A stretch of DNA of 34,588 nt from DATGLG01 sp035294245 (GTDB lineage Bacteria; Pseudomonadota; Alphaproteobacteria; JACZXZ01): contig DATGLG010000014.1 in NCBI GenBank assembly GCA_035294245.1, positions 1 to 34,588 on the forward strand. The letters are read 5' to 3'. The position numbers and the translations under genes were made by a program. Positions 1-7,647 of the stretch are shown here, piece after piece; within the stretch, counting starts at the first letter, position 1, and every line of letters starts with the position of its first letter. The notes beneath the pieces are model-generated. The model ran no database searches and was not told the origin of the DNA. It was given only the letters and a program-made list of their open reading frames with translations.

Positions 1-141
1 AAGGCCGAGCCCGAGGCCATCCGCAAGGCGCTCTGGGAGGTGCATGTGAAGGGCATCAACGGCAATATCAGCTTCGTGAAGGAAGGCCCGAAGGGCAAGG
101 AGAGCGGCCAAGTCGTGCCCCAGATCTACATCGTCGAGATC
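1..141. repeat. Left copy of a 141-base exact inverted terminal repeat
   Basis: Bases 1-141 match the reverse complement of 34448-34588 without a mismatch. Identity stops at base 142 (A here, C in the other copy). The repeat lies inside the coding part of two paralogous binding-protein genes pointing into the window from both ends. A length of exactly 141 equals the default largest k-mer of the assembler MEGAHIT, so the end is probably a graph break at a longer repeat. Confidence 0.95.
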
Positions 142-174
142 AAGGGTGGTAAGGTCACGCTTCCCACGCTGTAA
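1..174 (+). CDS. Branched-chain amino acid ABC transporter substrate-binding protein, C-terminal 57 residues (5' partial)
   Basis: The open frame enters from the left edge and ends at TAA 172-174. The visible 57 residues end in VTLPTL and contain the stretch QIYIVEIKGGK, typical of the last strand of LivK-type periplasmic binding proteins (type 1 periplasmic-binding fold). The genes downstream on the same strand are livH, livM, livG and livF, so this is very likely the periplasmic receptor that delivers branched-chain amino acids or a related ligand to that permease. The first 141 bases are identical to the complement of the right window end, whereas the last 33 differ at seven positions. The N-terminal part, signal peptide and ligand pocket lie outside the window, so specificity cannot be judged. 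Confidence 0.85.
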   Translation, partial: KAEPEAIRKALWEVHVKGINGNISFVKEGPKGKESGQVVPQIYIVEIKGGKVTLPTL

Positions 175-191
175 TTGACATGAGGACGTAT

Positions 192-224
192 CGGAGCCCC
201 GGGGCTCGGGCCCCCGGGGCTCCG
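192..224 (+). promoter_or_regulatory. 13-bp GC-rich hairpin between binding-protein gene and livH
   Basis: Arms 192-204 and 212-224 are perfectly complementary (CGGAGCCCCGGGG with its reverse complement) around a 7-base loop. No T-run follows, so it is not a classical intrinsic terminator. In ABC operons such hairpins often protect the upstream binding-protein message or reduce readthrough, giving more receptor than permease; that role is inferred here. Confidence 0.7.
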
Positions 225-262
225 CCATCCGGGCATCGTTGCACCGCCGTGAGGCGGCGGCG

Positions 263-1177
263 ATGGTGGCCGGCAAACAAGAACAAAGCCGAGGGTCGGG
301 ATTCTTGGATCAATTGCTTCAGCATGTCGTGAATGCCGTCATGCTGGGGAGCACCTATGCGCTCCTCGGCATCGGCCTGACGATGATCTTCGGTATCATG
401 GGCGTCGTGAACTTCACCCATGGCGAGCTTTACGCCTTCGGCGCCTACATGATGTTCCTCTTCGCGATGGTGCTGAAGCTCAACTTCTTCGTTGCTCTCG
501 TCTTTGCGGTGGTTCTCGGTGTTGGCCTCGGCGCCTTGATCGAGCTGGTGCTCTTGCGGCCACTACGCGGCGCCGACATCGATACCACGATGCTCGTCAT
601 GATCGGCGCCTGGATCATCATGCAGAATACCGAGCAGCTTGTCTGGACGGGCGTCGCCAAGTCGATCAGCACGCCTTTTCCCGAGGAGCCGCTCGTTCTT
701 GGGCCGGTCTCCATCTCCTGGCTTCGCATCTTCGTATTTGTGGCGGCCGGTCTTCTCATCGTCGGGGCCCAATTGCTGATCCATCGCACCAAGCTGGGCA
801 AGGCGATGCGGGCGACCTTCCAGGACCGCGATACGGCGGCGCTGATGGGGGTGAGCATCGGCAGGATATACACGGCGACGTTCGCGCTCGGTTCCGGTCT
901 CGCTGCAGCAGCGGGGGCGCTCCTCGGCCCCGTCTTCGTCGCGGTCCCCACCATGGGCGACCTCGCGGCGCTCAAGGCCTTCGCCATCGTCATCTTGGGC
1001 GGCCTGGGTAATTTCGCCGGCGCGGCGCTCGGCGGCTTCATCCTCGCCTTCATCGAAGAGATGGGTGCGAGCTACATCTCGTCGGGATATCGCGACGCCA
1101 TGGGCTTTCTTCTTATCATCGTCGTGCTGATGATCAGGCCGACGGGGCTGTTCGCGCGGGCGGAGCGCATCGGATGA
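263..1177 (+). CDS. livH: Branched-chain amino acid ABC transporter permease LivH
   Basis: Inner-membrane permease subunit of a high-affinity branched-chain amino acid importer. The sequence is mostly hydrophobic helices. It has the family hallmarks LGSTYALLGIGLTMIFGI and VNFTHGELYAFGAY near the N terminus and the cytoplasmic coupling region ILGGLGNFAGAALGG near the C terminus, which contacts the ATPases. ATG 263 is used, with GAGG at 251-254; this gives 304 residues. TTG 305, behind GAGGG at 291-295, would give 290 residues starting MDQLLQ and fits the usual LivH N terminus better, so the start is uncertain. The frame is also open upstream to TTG 239. The gene follows the binding-protein gene after an 88-base gap with a hairpin, and its stop overlaps livM by four bases (ATGA). 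Confidence 0.93.
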   Translation: MVAGKQEQSRGSGFLDQLLQHVVNAVMLGSTYALLGIGLTMIFGIMGVVNFTHGELYAFGAYMMFLFAMVLKLNFFVALVFAVVLGVGLGALIELVLLRPLRGADIDTTMLVMIGAWIIMQNTEQLVWTGVAKSISTPFPEEPLVLGPVSISWLRIFVFVAAGLLIVGAQLLIHRTKLGKAMRATFQDRDTAALMGVSIGRIYTATFALGSGLAAAAGALLGPVFVAVPTMGDLAALKAFAIVILGGLGNFAGAALGGFILAFIEEMGASYISSGYRDAMGFLLIIVVLMIRPTGLFARAERIG

Positions 1178-2199
1178 GGCGCTGGCTCGGCTGGCTGTGG
1201 GTAGCCTTCCTCGTCTCCGTTCCGCTCTGGATGACGGATCTCTATTATCTGCATGTCCTCATCATCACCGGGATCTTCATCATCGCGTCGATGAGCCTCA
1301 ATCTGCTCCTCGGCTATACGGGTCAGCTCAATCTCGGCCAGGTGGGCTTCTTCGGCATCGGTGCCTATACGAGTGCCCTGATCTCGCTCGGCTTCGAGCT
1401 CAAGCTCACCGATAATTTCGCGCTCGCCGTCGATCCCCATCCGGCCTGGCTGGGCTTCGTTTTCGGCGTCATTCTTTCCGGTTTCGCCGGGTGGGTCGTC
1501 GGACGGATCTCGTTCAAGATTCGGGGCGCTTATTTCGTCATTGTGACGATCAGCTTCGCCGAGGTCATGCGGCTCGTCGCCCTCAACTGGGTGTCGCTCA
1601 CCCAAGGGCCAATGGCGCTCAACAATATTCCGCCCTTCACCGTCGACATCCCGGGCGTCTGGGAGGCGGAGCTCTACGGGAAGGTGCCGAACTACTACAT
1701 CGTGCTCGCTGTCGGGGTCGTCTCCTATATCGTCATACGCCGGCTGGTGCGCTCGCGTCTCGGGCGCGCCATGATCGCGCTCAAGGAGAACGAGCCTCTC
1801 GCGACCTCGGTCGGCATCGACGTCACGCGCTATCTCGTGCTTGCGGCCGTCGTCTCGGCGGCGATGGCGGGTGCTGCAGGCAGTCTCTACGCCCATTACG
1901 TCCGGATCATCGATCCCGACGTTTTCCTCTTCATCTACACGGTGACCATGGTGATCATGGTGATCACCGGCGGCAAGGGGACGCTGGCCGGACCGATCGT
2001 CGGCGGCTTGATCTTCGGGGTCGTTCCCGAGCTTCTGCGCGACACCACCCGACCGGAAGTCCAGTGGATCATCTATGGCGGCCTGATGATCGCCATCGTC
2101 TTCTTCCTGCCCAACGGCATCGTGCCCGCGGTTCATCAGTGGTGGCGAAGCCGCGTGAGCCGGGCGGGTGTCGCCGTACCGCTGTCGGAAGCGCCCTAG
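1174..2199 (+). CDS. livM: Branched-chain amino acid ABC transporter permease LivM
   Basis: Second membrane subunit of the importer, 341 residues, predicted multi-pass. The diagnostic segment LLLGYTGQLNLGQVGFFGIG lies near residues 44-63, and the coupling region ITGGKGTLAGPIVGG lies near residues 264-280. It starts at ATG 1174 inside the last codons of livH (ATGA overlap), which implies translational coupling. LivH and LivM form the heterodimeric channel energised by LivG and LivF. Length and organisation are normal for the family, and nothing suggests damage. Confidence 0.95.
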   Translation: MRRWLGWLWVAFLVSVPLWMTDLYYLHVLIITGIFIIASMSLNLLLGYTGQLNLGQVGFFGIGAYTSALISLGFELKLTDNFALAVDPHPAWLGFVFGVILSGFAGWVVGRISFKIRGAYFVIVTISFAEVMRLVALNWVSLTQGPMALNNIPPFTVDIPGVWEAELYGKVPNYYIVLAVGVVSYIVIRRLVRSRLGRAMIALKENEPLATSVGIDVTRYLVLAAVVSAAMAGAAGSLYAHYVRIIDPDVFLFIYTVTMVIMVITGGKGTLAGPIVGGLIFGVVPELLRDTTRPEVQWIIYGGLMIAIVFFLPNGIVPAVHQWWRSRVSRAGVAVPLSEAP

Positions 2200-2218
2200 G
2201 CGGGGCGACGTGCTGCCC

Positions 2219-3019
2219 ATGGAAACAAAACTGACCCCGCCCGAGACGGTGCTCTCCCTCGAGCATATCGCGGTGCGCTTCGGCGGATTGCTGGCGATCT
2301 CGGATATGACCTTCTCGGTTCGCGAGCACGAGGTGGTCAGCCTGATCGGCCCCAATGGCGCGGGCAAGACGACGGCATTCAACGTGATCACCGGCTTCGT
2401 CCGCCCTACAGAGGGCCGCATCGTCTATCGCGGCCGGGTCCTGAACGGCATGAAGCCGCACGAGGTCGCCGACCTCGGGCTGGTGCGCACCTTCCAGAAG
2501 ACCAGTCTGTTCGACCGCAACACTGCCTTCGACAATGTCCTGATCGGCCTCCATCGCCGGGGCAAGCGCAAAGCCTGGGAGATCCTCCTCGCCCTGCCGC
2601 GGGTCGCCCGGGAGGAGAAGATGCTTTCCGAGGAGGCGGAGAGAATCCTCGACTTCGTCGGCTTGTCCCGGCGCGCCTACGAGCTGGGTGGCGCCTTGCC
2701 CTATGGCGAGCAGCGGCTTCTCGAGGTCGCCGTGGCCCTTGCGGCGCGGCCCGAGTTCCTCTTGCTTGACGAGCCGGTCTCCGGAATGAACCCGACGGAA
2801 ACGCGGAATTTCATGAAGATGCTCGACAAAATCCGCGAGCAGGGAATCACGATCCTCCTCGTCGAGCATGACATGCGCATGGTGATGGGGGTCTCCGATC
2901 GCGTCGTCGTACTCAATCACGGGCGCATCATCGCGGAAGGCCAGCCGGAGGAGATCCAGCGGAATCCGGAGGTGATCGAGGCCTATCTCGGGCAAGGAGC
3001 AACCCGTGCTGCGGATTGA
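2219..3019 (+). CDS. livG: Branched-chain amino acid ABC transporter ATP-binding protein LivG
   Basis: ATPase subunit of 266 residues on the cytoplasmic face. Visible motifs are Walker A GPNGAGKT (44-51), Q-loop TFQK (Gln93), a divergent signature PYGEQ (161-165) where the canonical form is LSGGQ, Walker B LLLDEP (181-186) and the H-loop His in VEHDM (His217). ATG 2219 is chosen because the peptide then starts METKLTPPE just before the first strand; an in-frame GTG at 2168 lies inside livM and is less likely. The gene is 19 bases after livM and overlaps livF by 14 bases. LivG and LivF together hydrolyse ATP to drive uptake. Confidence 0.95.
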   Translation: METKLTPPETVLSLEHIAVRFGGLLAISDMTFSVREHEVVSLIGPNGAGKTTAFNVITGFVRPTEGRIVYRGRVLNGMKPHEVADLGLVRTFQKTSLFDRNTAFDNVLIGLHRRGKRKAWEILLALPRVAREEKMLSEEAERILDFVGLSRRAYELGGALPYGEQRLLEVAVALAARPEFLLLDEPVSGMNPTETRNFMKMLDKIREQGITILLVEHDMRMVMGVSDRVVVLNHGRIIAEGQPEEIQRNPEVIEAYLGQGATRAAD

Positions 3020-3710
3020 GGGCATCATCTGCCGCTACGGCAAGGTCAATGCTGTCCGCGGCGTCTCGCTCGAGGTGAAGGCGGGTGAGCTCGTGACCCT
3101 GATCGGCGCCAACGGTGCCGGCAAGACGACCACTCTGCGGGCGATCTCGGGGCTGATCCGGCCCAGCGAAGGTCGCATTCTTTTCGAGGGCGAGGACATC
3201 ACCCGCGCGCCGGCCAAGGCAATCTTGGCCCGGGGGATCGCCCATTGTCCTGAGGGCCGGCACGTCTTTCCCCATATGACGGTGCAGGAGAATCTCGAGA
3301 TGGGCTGCTATCTCCGCGGCGACAAGGCGGCCGTCGCCGCGGACATGGCGCGGATTTTCGAGCGCTTCCCCAAGCTTCTCGAGCGGCGCAAGCAGATGGC
3401 GGGAACACTCTCGGGGGGCGAGCAGCAGATGCTGGCGATCAGCCGCGCGCTCATGTCGCGCCCCAAGCTCATGCTGTTCGACGAGCCGTCTCTGGGCTTG
3501 GCCCCCAATCTCGTGCAGCAGACATTCAAGATCATCTCAGAGATCAGGGCTCACGGCACCACGGTGCTCCTCGTCGAGCAGAACGCCTATGCGGCGCTCG
3601 AGATGTGCGATCGCTGCTATCTTCTGGAATCGGGCGAGGTCAAGCTCGACGGGACGGGTGCCGAGCTGCTCGGCAATCCGCACGTCAAGGCCGCCTATCT
3701 CGGCGGCTGA
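3006..3710 (+). CDS. livF: Branched-chain amino acid ABC transporter ATP-binding protein LivF
   Basis: Second ATPase of the importer, 234 residues. Walker A GANGAGKT is at 34-41, the signature LSGGEQ at 135-140 and Walker B LMLFDEP at 155-161. The switch position reads VEQNA (Gln192), the usual LivF substitution for the H-loop histidine, which separates it from LivG. It begins at GTG 3006, overlapping livG by 14 bases, with AAGGAG at 2994-2999 six bases upstream. It is the last gene of the liv operon; 221 bases follow before the glycyl-tRNA synthetase, with no strong terminator visible. Confidence 0.95.
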   Translation: MLRIEGIICRYGKVNAVRGVSLEVKAGELVTLIGANGAGKTTTLRAISGLIRPSEGRILFEGEDITRAPAKAILARGIAHCPEGRHVFPHMTVQENLEMGCYLRGDKAAVAADMARIFERFPKLLERRKQMAGTLSGGEQQMLAISRALMSRPKLMLFDEPSLGLAPNLVQQTFKIISEIRAHGTTVLLVEQNAYAALEMCDRCYLLESGEVKLDGTGAELLGNPHVKAAYLGG

Positions 3711-3931
3711 TCGCGCTCGGGCGCGCCTCGCGACAATCCTTATTCCTTTCGCTCATCAGGCTTGCGACCTATCTGGCGGGAGGCTCCCACCGCGCGCATA
3801 GGCCGGAACGGCCGCGGCGGCCGCGAGACAAGGCTGGCAGGTCACTGGGGACGCATGGTAGAGGAGGCCTGCCTTGTCCGGGCCGGGCCGGCTCGGGCGA
3901 GACGTGGTTTCGCACAGGAATAGGTCGAGGA

Positions 3932-5599
3932 ATGCGTCTCAGTGATCTGATCTCGTTCTGCAAGCGCCGCGGGCTGATCTTCCAGTCGTCCGACATTTAT
4001 GGCGGCCTCAACGGCTTCTGGGACTACGGGCCCGTGGGGGTCGAGATCAAGCGGAACCTCAAGGAGATCTGGTGGCAGGACATGGTCGGCACCCATAACG
4101 ACCTGGTCGCCCCGCCCGGCGCTCCCGAGCCCTTCGCCATGACCGGCCTCGACACCGCGATCATCATGCATCCGCGGGTGTGGCAGAACTCCGGGCATTA
4201 CGACCTCTTCCACGACATGATGATCGATTGCCGCGAGACCAAGATGCGCTATCGCTACGACCAGGTGCGCGGGCGCTGGGTGGAGGCGAAGGGCACCTGC
4301 ATCTTCGTGACGATCGCGGGCGACGTCGACGACGAGATGGACGCGGCAACCAAGCGCGCCCTGAAATTCTTCCAGCTCAGCAATAAGCTGGCGCATGTCC
4401 TGGTCTGGCACGGTGACTTCGTCGGGCTCGACAGGCTCGGCGGTGAGTTCTCCCAGGTCTTGGCACCAGCGGCCAAGTCTCTCGGTACCTTGACCGAGCC
4501 GCGCGAGTTCAACCTCATGCTCAAGACCCATGCGGGTCCGGTCGCCGACGATAGCACCGCCGTGTTCCTGCGGCCGGAGACGGCGCAGGGCATCTTCGTC
4601 AATTTCAAGAACGTCCTCGACAGCACGCGCTTCCGCCTGCCGCTCGGCATTGCCCAGATTGGCAAGAGCTTCCGCAACGAGATCACGCCGCGCCACTTCA
4701 TCTTCCGCTCGCGCGAGTTCGAGCAGATGGAGATGGAGTTCTTCTGCCACCCCAGTCAGTCCGAGGCCTGGTACCGCTACTGGCGGGACCGCCGGATGCG
4801 CTGGTATGCCGAGCTTGGCATGCGCAAGGAGAATCTGCGCCTGCGTGAGCACGGGGCCGCGGAGCTCAGCCACTATTCGCGCGGCACTGCCGATGTCGAA
4901 TACGCCTATCCCTTCCTGCCGGAGGGCGAATTCGGGGAGCTCGAGGGCATTGCCCACCGCGGCGACTTCGACTTGCGCAGCCATATGGAGGGGAAGCTCG
5001 ATCCGCGCACCAATCCGCTCCGCGTCGAGGTGGACGAGAGCGGGAAGCCCCGCTGGCGGGGCAGCGGGAAGAATCTCTCCTATCGCGACGACCGCACCAA
5101 CGAGACCTTCGTCCCTCACGTCATCGAGCCGGCGGCCGGGGTCGACCGCATGCTCCTGGCTTTCCTGTGCGACGCCTATACGGTGGATCAGGTGCCGGAC
5201 GAGCACGGCACACCCCAGGAGCGCATCGTGCTGCGCCTGCACCCCCGCATCGCGCCCTTCAAGGCGGCCGTGCTGCCCCTGATCAAGAAGGAGGGGATGC
5301 CGGAGATCGCGCGCGACATCTACGGCGCCCTCGTGAGGAAATTTCGCGTGCTTTACGACGAGAAGGACGCAATCGGTCGCCGCTATCGACGGGTCGACGA
5401 GATCGGGGTGCCGATCTGCATCACGGTGGATGGCCAGACGCTCGAGGACGGCACCGTGACCTTCCGGGATCGCGACAGCCTCAAGCAATGGCGCGAGAAG
5501 ATCGAGGATTGCGAAACGGCGCTCGCCCGGGTGCTCGAGACGCCGCTGCGGCCGGAAGGGGTAGCACCCGCCACCCGCGCGCCGGAGCTTGCCGGCTGA
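3932..5599 (+). CDS. glyS: Glycine--tRNA ligase, single-chain (alpha2) type
   Basis: Class II aminoacyl-tRNA synthetase of 555 residues that charges tRNA-Gly with glycine in the cytoplasm. The N terminus SDLISFCKRRGLIFQSSDIY followed by GGLNGFWDYGPVG is characteristic of the eukaryote/archaea-like homodimeric GlyRS. Class II motif 2 (FRNEITPRHFIFRSREFEQME) begins at about residue 247 and motif 3 (AAGVDRMLLAFL) lies near 403-412. A C-terminal anticodon-binding domain follows, with VDEIGVPICITVDG. The ATG at 3932 is chosen because it precedes the conserved N terminus; the frame is open upstream to 3605 inside livF, but that part has no family features. Many proteobacteria instead use the unrelated alpha2beta2 GlyQ/GlyS enzyme, so this type is unusual if the host is alphaproteobacterial. 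The symbol glyS is used in databases for both types. Confidence 0.95.
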   Translation: MRLSDLISFCKRRGLIFQSSDIYGGLNGFWDYGPVGVEIKRNLKEIWWQDMVGTHNDLVAPPGAPEPFAMTGLDTAIIMHPRVWQNSGHYDLFHDMMIDCRETKMRYRYDQVRGRWVEAKGTCIFVTIAGDVDDEMDAATKRALKFFQLSNKLAHVLVWHGDFVGLDRLGGEFSQVLAPAAKSLGTLTEPREFNLMLKTHAGPVADDSTAVFLRPETAQGIFVNFKNVLDSTRFRLPLGIAQIGKSFRNEITPRHFIFRSREFEQMEMEFFCHPSQSEAWYRYWRDRRMRWYAELGMRKENLRLREHGAAELSHYSRGTADVEYAYPFLPEGEFGELEGIAHRGDFDLRSHMEGKLDPRTNPLRVEVDESGKPRWRGSGKNLSYRDDRTNETFVPHVIEPAAGVDRMLLAFLCDAYTVDQVPDEHGTPQERIVLRLHPRIAPFKAAVLPLIKKEGMPEIARDIYGALVRKFRVLYDEKDAIGRRYRRVDEIGVPICITVDGQTLEDGTVTFRDRDSLKQWREKIEDCETALARVLETPLRPEGVAPATRAPELAG

Positions 5600-5729
5600 G
5601 AGTTTGGTCGCCCACCCGATGCGGCGGCGCTGCTCTTGCCCGGCGGCGGCTTCGGCTCTATAGCATTGTGCGGCCGTCGGCGGGGGCGGCGGCCTCGGCC
5701 GGGGATTTTTGCTAGGAGCAGGGCGAGAG

Positions 5730-6029
5730 ATGCCGAAGGTACGGATTTTTCGGCCGACGAAGACGGCCATGCAATCGGGTTACGGCAATACGCGGCTGTG
5801 GGTGATGGAATTCGAGCCCGAAATGCCGCGCACCCATGACCCGCTGATGGGATGGATCAGCTCGAGTGATACCAAGCCCCAGGTGAAGCTCCGCTTCGAA
5901 AGCGAGGCGGAAGCGGTCGCGTACGCAAAGCGGCAGGGCTATGATTACACCATCATCGAGCCGCAGGTACGCCGGATTCATCCCAAGAGCTACGCCGACA
6001 ACTTCAAGTATAATCGCGTCCTCACGTAA
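5730..6029 (+). CDS. NADH dehydrogenase (complex I) accessory subunit, NDUFS4-like
   Basis: Small 99-residue protein of the ETC complex I subunit family (NDUFS4/AQDQ in mitochondria). It sits at the matrix-arm interface of NADH:ubiquinone oxidoreductase in mitochondria and in alphaproteobacteria. Recognisable features are the opening RIFRP, the central motif GWISSSDTKPQVKLRF, the segment EAVAYAKRQGYDYTI and the end HPKSYADNFKYNR. ATG 5730 follows AGGAG at 5714-5718; upstream TTG 5709 is less likely. It stands alone between the glycyl-tRNA synthetase and tRNA-Arg. This family is essentially limited to alphaproteobacteria and mitochondria, so it is the best lineage marker in the window. Confidence 0.93.
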   Translation: MPKVRIFRPTKTAMQSGYGNTRLWVMEFEPEMPRTHDPLMGWISSSDTKPQVKLRFESEAEAVAYAKRQGYDYTIIEPQVRRIHPKSYADNFKYNRVLT

Positions 6030-6060
6030 GGGAGTGTCGGGCCACGGGCTCGACGCCAGC

Positions 6061-6137
6061 GCGCCCTTAGCTCAGTTGGATAGAGCAACAGCCTTCTAAG
6101 CTGTGGGTCAGAGGTTCGAATCCTCTAGGGCGCGCCA
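6061..6137 (+). tRNA. tRNA-Arg (anticodon UCU)
   Basis: A complete cloverleaf can be drawn. The acceptor stem is 6061-6067 paired with 6127-6133. The D arm contains AGCTCAGTTGGATAGAGC. The anticodon arm is ACAGC/GCTGT around loop CTTCTAA with anticodon TCT at 6095-6097. The variable loop is short and the T arm is AGAGG-TTCGAAT-CCTCT. Discriminator G6134 is followed by an encoded CCA at 6135-6137. It reads the rare arginine codon AGA (and possibly AGG). No interrupted or partial copy is nearby, so it is not marked as an integration site here. Confidence 0.97.
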
Positions 6138-6306
6138 TTCTCGAACGGTCCGTACCGGCGCCGCTGGGCTCGACCGCCGCAACCTACAACTCCTCTCGCC
6201 GTCGGGGTTTCCGCATTCGTCTGATCGGATTCTGGGGTGGCGTCGCTATCACGCCACGCCCCGGGCGATGATATTATCCCTCCGAACGGCAAAGGGGGGG
6301 AGGGAC

Positions 6307-6729
6307 ATGAACCTGAGCGTTATCGCGGCGCTTGGCATGGTCGCATCCCATAGTGCGCTCTTCGCTGCCGACAAGCCGCCGGCGGGCGTTATTCAGATCT
6401 GTCGCGCCTCCCTGATCGAGGGGCTGCACCAGAATGAAAGAATCGTCATCCCCGCCGGCGCGACCGTTGTCGACATCGGTTTCGTTCGCGACGGCAGAGC
6501 GGGCAGCGAAGCGCGGCCCGTTCGGCTGGCGACGACGCGCGTTGCCGAGCTGCCCACGGGCAGCAATTGCGTCTTTGTGCCGGCTCGGGTGGAATGGAAT
6601 CCGAAGCGCCTCCCGGTGAGAGTTGCCGACGGACGGCGATACGCGCCGACAGGTTCTGCGACAGCTTACCAGAACCAATGGATGTTCCTCGCGACCTACC
6701 GCATAACCGTCGTCAGGGATTTCAGGTAG
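6307..6729 (+). CDS. Small exported protein of unknown function
   Basis: 140 residues. The N terminus MNLSVIAALGMVASHSALFAADK looks like a Sec signal peptide cleaved after FAA or so. The mature part is beta-rich with two cysteines (ICRAS and SNCVFV) that could pair in the periplasm, and it ends in an aromatic, beta-like stretch QNQWMFLATYRITVV. ATG 6307 follows GGGGGGAGGG at the proper distance; the frame is open further upstream but runs into the tRNA. No family is recognised. It is a single gene downstream of tRNA-Arg, and its codon use resembles its neighbours. Confidence 0.7.
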   Translation: MNLSVIAALGMVASHSALFAADKPPAGVIQICRASLIEGLHQNERIVIPAGATVVDIGFVRDGRAGSEARPVRLATTRVAELPTGSNCVFVPARVEWNPKRLPVRVADGRRYAPTGSATAYQNQWMFLATYRITVVRDFR

Positions 6730-6829
6730 TCTCGTGCCGGCTGCGACGAACCTTGTTGCTTGGCCGAATGGGTATTTGACTCCGTTCAACGAGACGCAAG
6801 ACAATCATCGCTTCTGAAAGAAAGCCGCG

Positions 6830-6985
6830 ATGGCCAAGCTTGCGGATCGATCTCCGAATGAGAGCGCATCCGAGGGCGAGCGAAAGCGTCTCCCCTTGCG
6901 CGACTCCCTCATCGTCTGGGGGGCGGGATCGATCGCCGGCTGGCTCCTCGTCTATCTCATCATTCTGCTGCTGTCCCATCATTAA
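6830..6985 (+). CDS. 51-residue single-pass membrane peptide
   Basis: Short open frame from ATG 6830 to TAA 6983-6985. The first 24 residues are charged and hydrophilic (with GERKRLPLRDS). They are followed by one strongly hydrophobic segment, residues 27-49 (LIVWGAGSIAGWLLVYLIILLLS), ending in HH. The positive-inside rule suggests N-in, C-out topology in the inner membrane. The clean charge-then-helix layout argues for a real small protein, although the ribosome site (GAAAG) is weak. No family is recognised. Confidence 0.55.
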   Translation: MAKLADRSPNESASEGERKRLPLRDSLIVWGAGSIAGWLLVYLIILLLSHH

Positions 6986-7105
6986 GGGCTGCAGCGCCAA
7001 TTCGGGACAAATGCACGCCGATTTCGTTCCGCTACGGGAAAGCCAGGCGCCGGTCGATGCGCTCAACGTATTTTTGAGTGCCGGCCCTGCGGGAGGACGG
7101 TTGGG

Positions 7106-7348
7106 CTAACGTCCGTGCTGCAAACTGGCGAAGCGTTGCTTGAAGCGCTCGAAGGCGCCGGGATCGGTCTCGAGACGGGTGACCTCGTCCTGGACGGCGT
7201 AGAGCCAATTCGGATTCCGCTCATAGAGCGCGATCAGCTCGGCGCTCGGCTCAGCGAAGGCTGGCGGGAGATCCCAACCGAGCGCGGTCAACGCGCGATG
7301 CTGTTGGCGGGCCTGCCGGCGCAGCAAATCCGTGACGATCTTCTCCAT
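7106..7348 (-). CDS. Hypothetical 80-residue protein
   Basis: The frame starts at ATG 7348 with MEKIVTDLLRRQ and ends at 7106. It is helical and charged, with LIALYERNPNWLYAVQDEV in the centre and FERFKQRFASLQHGR at the end; no membrane segment or signal is present. The frame stays open upstream to GTG 7507, but that extension is compositionally unlike a conserved domain, so the shorter form is preferred. No good ribosome-binding site is visible before 7348. Function is unknown; a shadow origin cannot be fully excluded because the opposite strand is also open here. Confidence 0.45.
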   Translation of the reverse strand: MEKIVTDLLRRQARQQHRALTALGWDLPPAFAEPSAELIALYERNPNWLYAVQDEVTRLETDPGAFERFKQRFASLQHGR

Positions 7349-7545
7349 GGCGGTGTTGTAGCGCGCGAGTCTTGCGAAGCGGTAAACGGGATCGCGAGAG
7401 CCGGCGCGAGTCGAATGCTCCTGGCGGCATTCGCGCCCGACGCCAAATTCGCCGAATCTTCCGTCATGTTGAGGCGGGGAGGAGAACTTTTGCGAGAAGA
7501 GCGCCACGCAAGGTAAGAAAAATTAAGAAGTATTTGCCCCCAGTC

Positions 7546-7560
7546 TTAACTCATTCTTAA
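7546..7560. promoter_or_regulatory. CtrA-type box TTAA-N7-TTAA upstream of the PAS_5 gene
   Basis: TTAA at 7546-7549 and TTAA at 7557-7560 are separated by exactly seven bases, the full consensus of the alphaproteobacterial cell-cycle regulator CtrA. A further half site TTAAC lies at 7578-7582 and a TTAA at 7523-7526. The box is 87 bases before the start of the PAS_5 gene at 7648, a sensible promoter position. Binding is inferred only from the motif. Confidence 0.5.
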
Positions 7561-7647
7561 AGCCTGTTAGCTTAGGCTTAACGCAACAAAGATCAAAGAC
7601 GAGCTCGAATCGAGTGGAGTCCGCGCTTCGCGGACAAGGAGCGGAGG

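Noticed and set aside
1072..2421. A 449-codon minus-strand frame over livM
   Set aside because: Same reason: it is antisense to a clear permease gene, has low hydrophobicity and is charge-biased, without any motif.
3842..5770. A 642-codon open frame on the minus strand covering the glycyl-tRNA synthetase
   Set aside because: It mirrors a fully motif-supported gene in a GC-rich region where antisense frames stay open by codon bias. Its peptide shows no domain and has shadow-like composition rich in Arg, Ala, Glu and His.
6061..6137. tRNA-Arg as an attachment site of an integrated element
   Set aside because: There is no integrase, no direct repeat of the 3' end of the tRNA, and no foreign-looking composition nearby.
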